A stretch of DNA of 7,371 nt from Lentisphaerota bacterium (GTDB lineage Bacteria; Verrucomicrobiota; Kiritimatiellia; RFP12; JAAYLN01): positions 1 to 7,371 of the forward strand of contig JAAYZJ010000059.1 in NCBI GenBank assembly GCA_012514915.1, written 5' to 3'. Under the pieces are notes generated by a model. The model did no database searches. It worked only from the letters and a program-made list of their open reading frames with translations, and was not told where the DNA came from. This document shows, piece by piece, positions 6,275-7,371 of the stretch. The translations under genes were made by a program, and so were the position numbers. Each line of letters starts with the position of its first letter. The first letter of the stretch is position 1.

Positions 6275-7371
6275 TCATGATCCGGCGCCCTCCTCGGCCG
6301 GCACGGCAATCGGCAGTTCCAGATACTGGGCCACCACCTCGCCGATACGGGCGAACACCGGCGCCGAGACCGCCCCCCCCGTCCGCAGACCGCGCGGACG
6401 GTCGATAATCACGATGATGCCGAATTCCGGCTTGTCGGCCGGCACAAAGCCGACGAACGAGGCCCAGTAGTCGGTTTGCGAGTAGCCCCCGCCGGGCTGC
6501 AGCATCTGCGCGGTCCCCGTCTTGCCGGCGATCGGATAGCCGGCGATCGCGGCCCGCCGCCCCGTGCCTTCCTCGGTGACCGAGACCAGCATCGCCCGCA
6601 TGTGCGCGGCGACCTCCGGGCGGATCGGGCGCCCGATCACGCGCGGGGTGTTCTCAACCACGATCTCGCCCCGCGGGGTGACGACCTTCCGCACGACGTA
6701 GGGGCGCATCAACTGGCCGCCGTTGGCGATCGTGCAGTAGGCGTTGAGCATCTGCAGGGGCGTCACTGAAATACCCTGGCCGATGGCGATCCGGGTGGGT
6801 TTCACCGTGTCCCACCTGGCGGCGGGCGGCAGGAGCCCCCGCTCCTCGCCCGGCAGGTCGATGCCCAGCGCCGCGCCGAAGCCGAAGGCGCGGAGGTAGC
6901 ACTCCATGCGGCGGTTGCCCAGTTTCAGGCCGATGAGGGCCGCCCCGATGTTGCTGGATTTGCGGATGATCGTCCGGACATCGACCCGGCCATAGACTTT
7001 GTCGTGCAGGGTGTGCCCGCCGTAGAACCACGAACCGTGCCCGACATCAAACAGGGAATCGGGGGTGACGAGCCCCTCGTTCATGGCCGCCGCGACGATG
7101 ACCGACTTCATGGTCGATCCGGGATCGTAGATCTGCCCGATGGTCGAGTTCTGCCAGCAGATGGCGGGAACGGCCTGGTAGTCGGCCGGCTCGAAATCGG
7201 GCACGGCGGCCATGGCCAGGATTTCGCCGGTCCGGACCATCTGGACGATGGCCCGCGCGCCGGTGGCGTGCGTGCTCGCGACGGCCTCGGCCAACGCCTG
7301 CTCGGCAACGGCCTGGATGTTGCGGTCGAGCGTCAGGTGGACATGCGCGCCGTCGATGGGCTCGGCCGTGC
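6275..7371 (-). CDS. ftsI: Septal class B penicillin-binding protein FtsI (PBP3-like transpeptidase), 5' end cut off by window
   Basis: This is the C-terminal part of a periplasmic D,D-transpeptidase that cross-links septal peptidoglycan with FtsW. The visible 364 residues begin TAEPIDGAHVHLTLDRNIQA, typical of the start of the class B transpeptidase domain. The active-site motifs are all present, numbered from the first complete codon: STMK at 85-88 within YDPGSTMKS (catalytic Ser near base 7117), SSN at 138-140 and KTG at 283-285 within AGKTGTAQ. The domain ends with GAVSAPVFARIGEVVAQYLE and a short acidic tail, with no PASTA repeats. The N-terminal anchor and pedestal domain lie beyond the window. 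The stop at 6275 is followed by 58 bases before murE. Position directly upstream of murE is the standard dcw site for ftsI and favours it over elongation PBP2, whose gene usually accompanies rodA. Confidence 0.95.
   Translation of the reverse strand, partial: TAEPIDGAHVHLTLDRNIQAVAEQALAEAVASTHATGARAIVQMVRTGEILAMAAVPDFEPADYQAVPAICWQNSTIGQIYDPGSTMKSVIVAAAMNEGLVTPDSLFDVGHGSWFYGGHTLHDKVYGRVDVRTIIRKSSNIGAALIGLKLGNRRMECYLRAFGFGAALGIDLPGEERGLLPPAARWDTVKPTRIAIGQGISVTPLQMLNAYCTIANGGQLMRPYVVRKVVTPRGEIVVENTPRVIGRPIRPEVAAHMRAMLVSVTEEGTGRRAAIAGYPIAGKTGTAQMLQPGGGYSQTDYWASFVGFVPADKPEFGIIVIIDRPRGLRTGGAVSAPVFARIGEVVAQYLELPIAVPAEEGAGS

Noticed and set aside
6217..6309. Upstream in-frame extension of murE to an ATG at 6309
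   Set aside because: The extra 31 residues show no MurE-like features, run into ftsI and cover the palindrome and the strong Shine-Dalgarno sequence that serves the ATG at 6216.
4465..6408. 647-codon open frame on the plus strand, antisense to murF, murE and the ftsI end
   Set aside because: It crosses three well-supported genes, and its translation is Gly/Arg/Ala/Gln-rich with no recognisable domain. Long antisense frames are expected in GC-rich coding DNA.

Overview
The window is a tightly packed stretch of a division and cell wall (dcw) gene cluster. All six genes are on the minus strand, so transcription runs from high to low coordinates: ftsI (5' end cut off by the window), murE, murF, murD, a LysM lipoprotein gene, and ftsW (3' end cut off). 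There are no RNA genes, mobile elements, CRISPR arrays or foreign-looking segments. The only gap of any size is 58 bases between ftsI and murE. It holds a perfect GC-rich palindrome directly upstream of the murE ribosome binding site. The other junctions are an 11-base overlap (murE/murF), a 1-base gap (murF/murD), a 13-base gap (murD/LysM gene) and a 15-base gap (LysM gene/ftsW). This suggests one translationally coupled operon.

The gene set covers the cytoplasmic Mur ligases that add D-Glu (MurD), the third residue (MurE, whose DNPR motif indicates meso-diaminopimelate) and D-Ala-D-Ala (MurF). It also contains the septal polymerase pair FtsW (SEDS glycosyltransferase) and FtsI (class B transpeptidase). 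The LysM lipoprotein between murD and ftsW is probably an envelope protein that binds the wall made by the others.

The DNA is strongly GC-rich. A meso-DAP wall and a lipoprotein with a signal peptide fit a Gram-negative bacterium. Two layout features narrow this down. mraY is missing from its usual place between murF and murD. A LysM gene sits between murD and ftsW, as nlpD does in the chlamydial murF-mraY-murD-nlpD-ftsW-murG order. I infer a member of the Planctomycetes-Verrucomicrobia-Chlamydiae (PVC) group, perhaps a GC-rich Verrucomicrobiota or Kiritimatiellota lineage. This rests on gene order and recalled knowledge, not on a search.

No wholly new system is evident. The points most worth a second look are the LysM-only lipoprotein inside the cluster, the absent mraY, the altered motifs in MurD, and the hairpin at the murE start.
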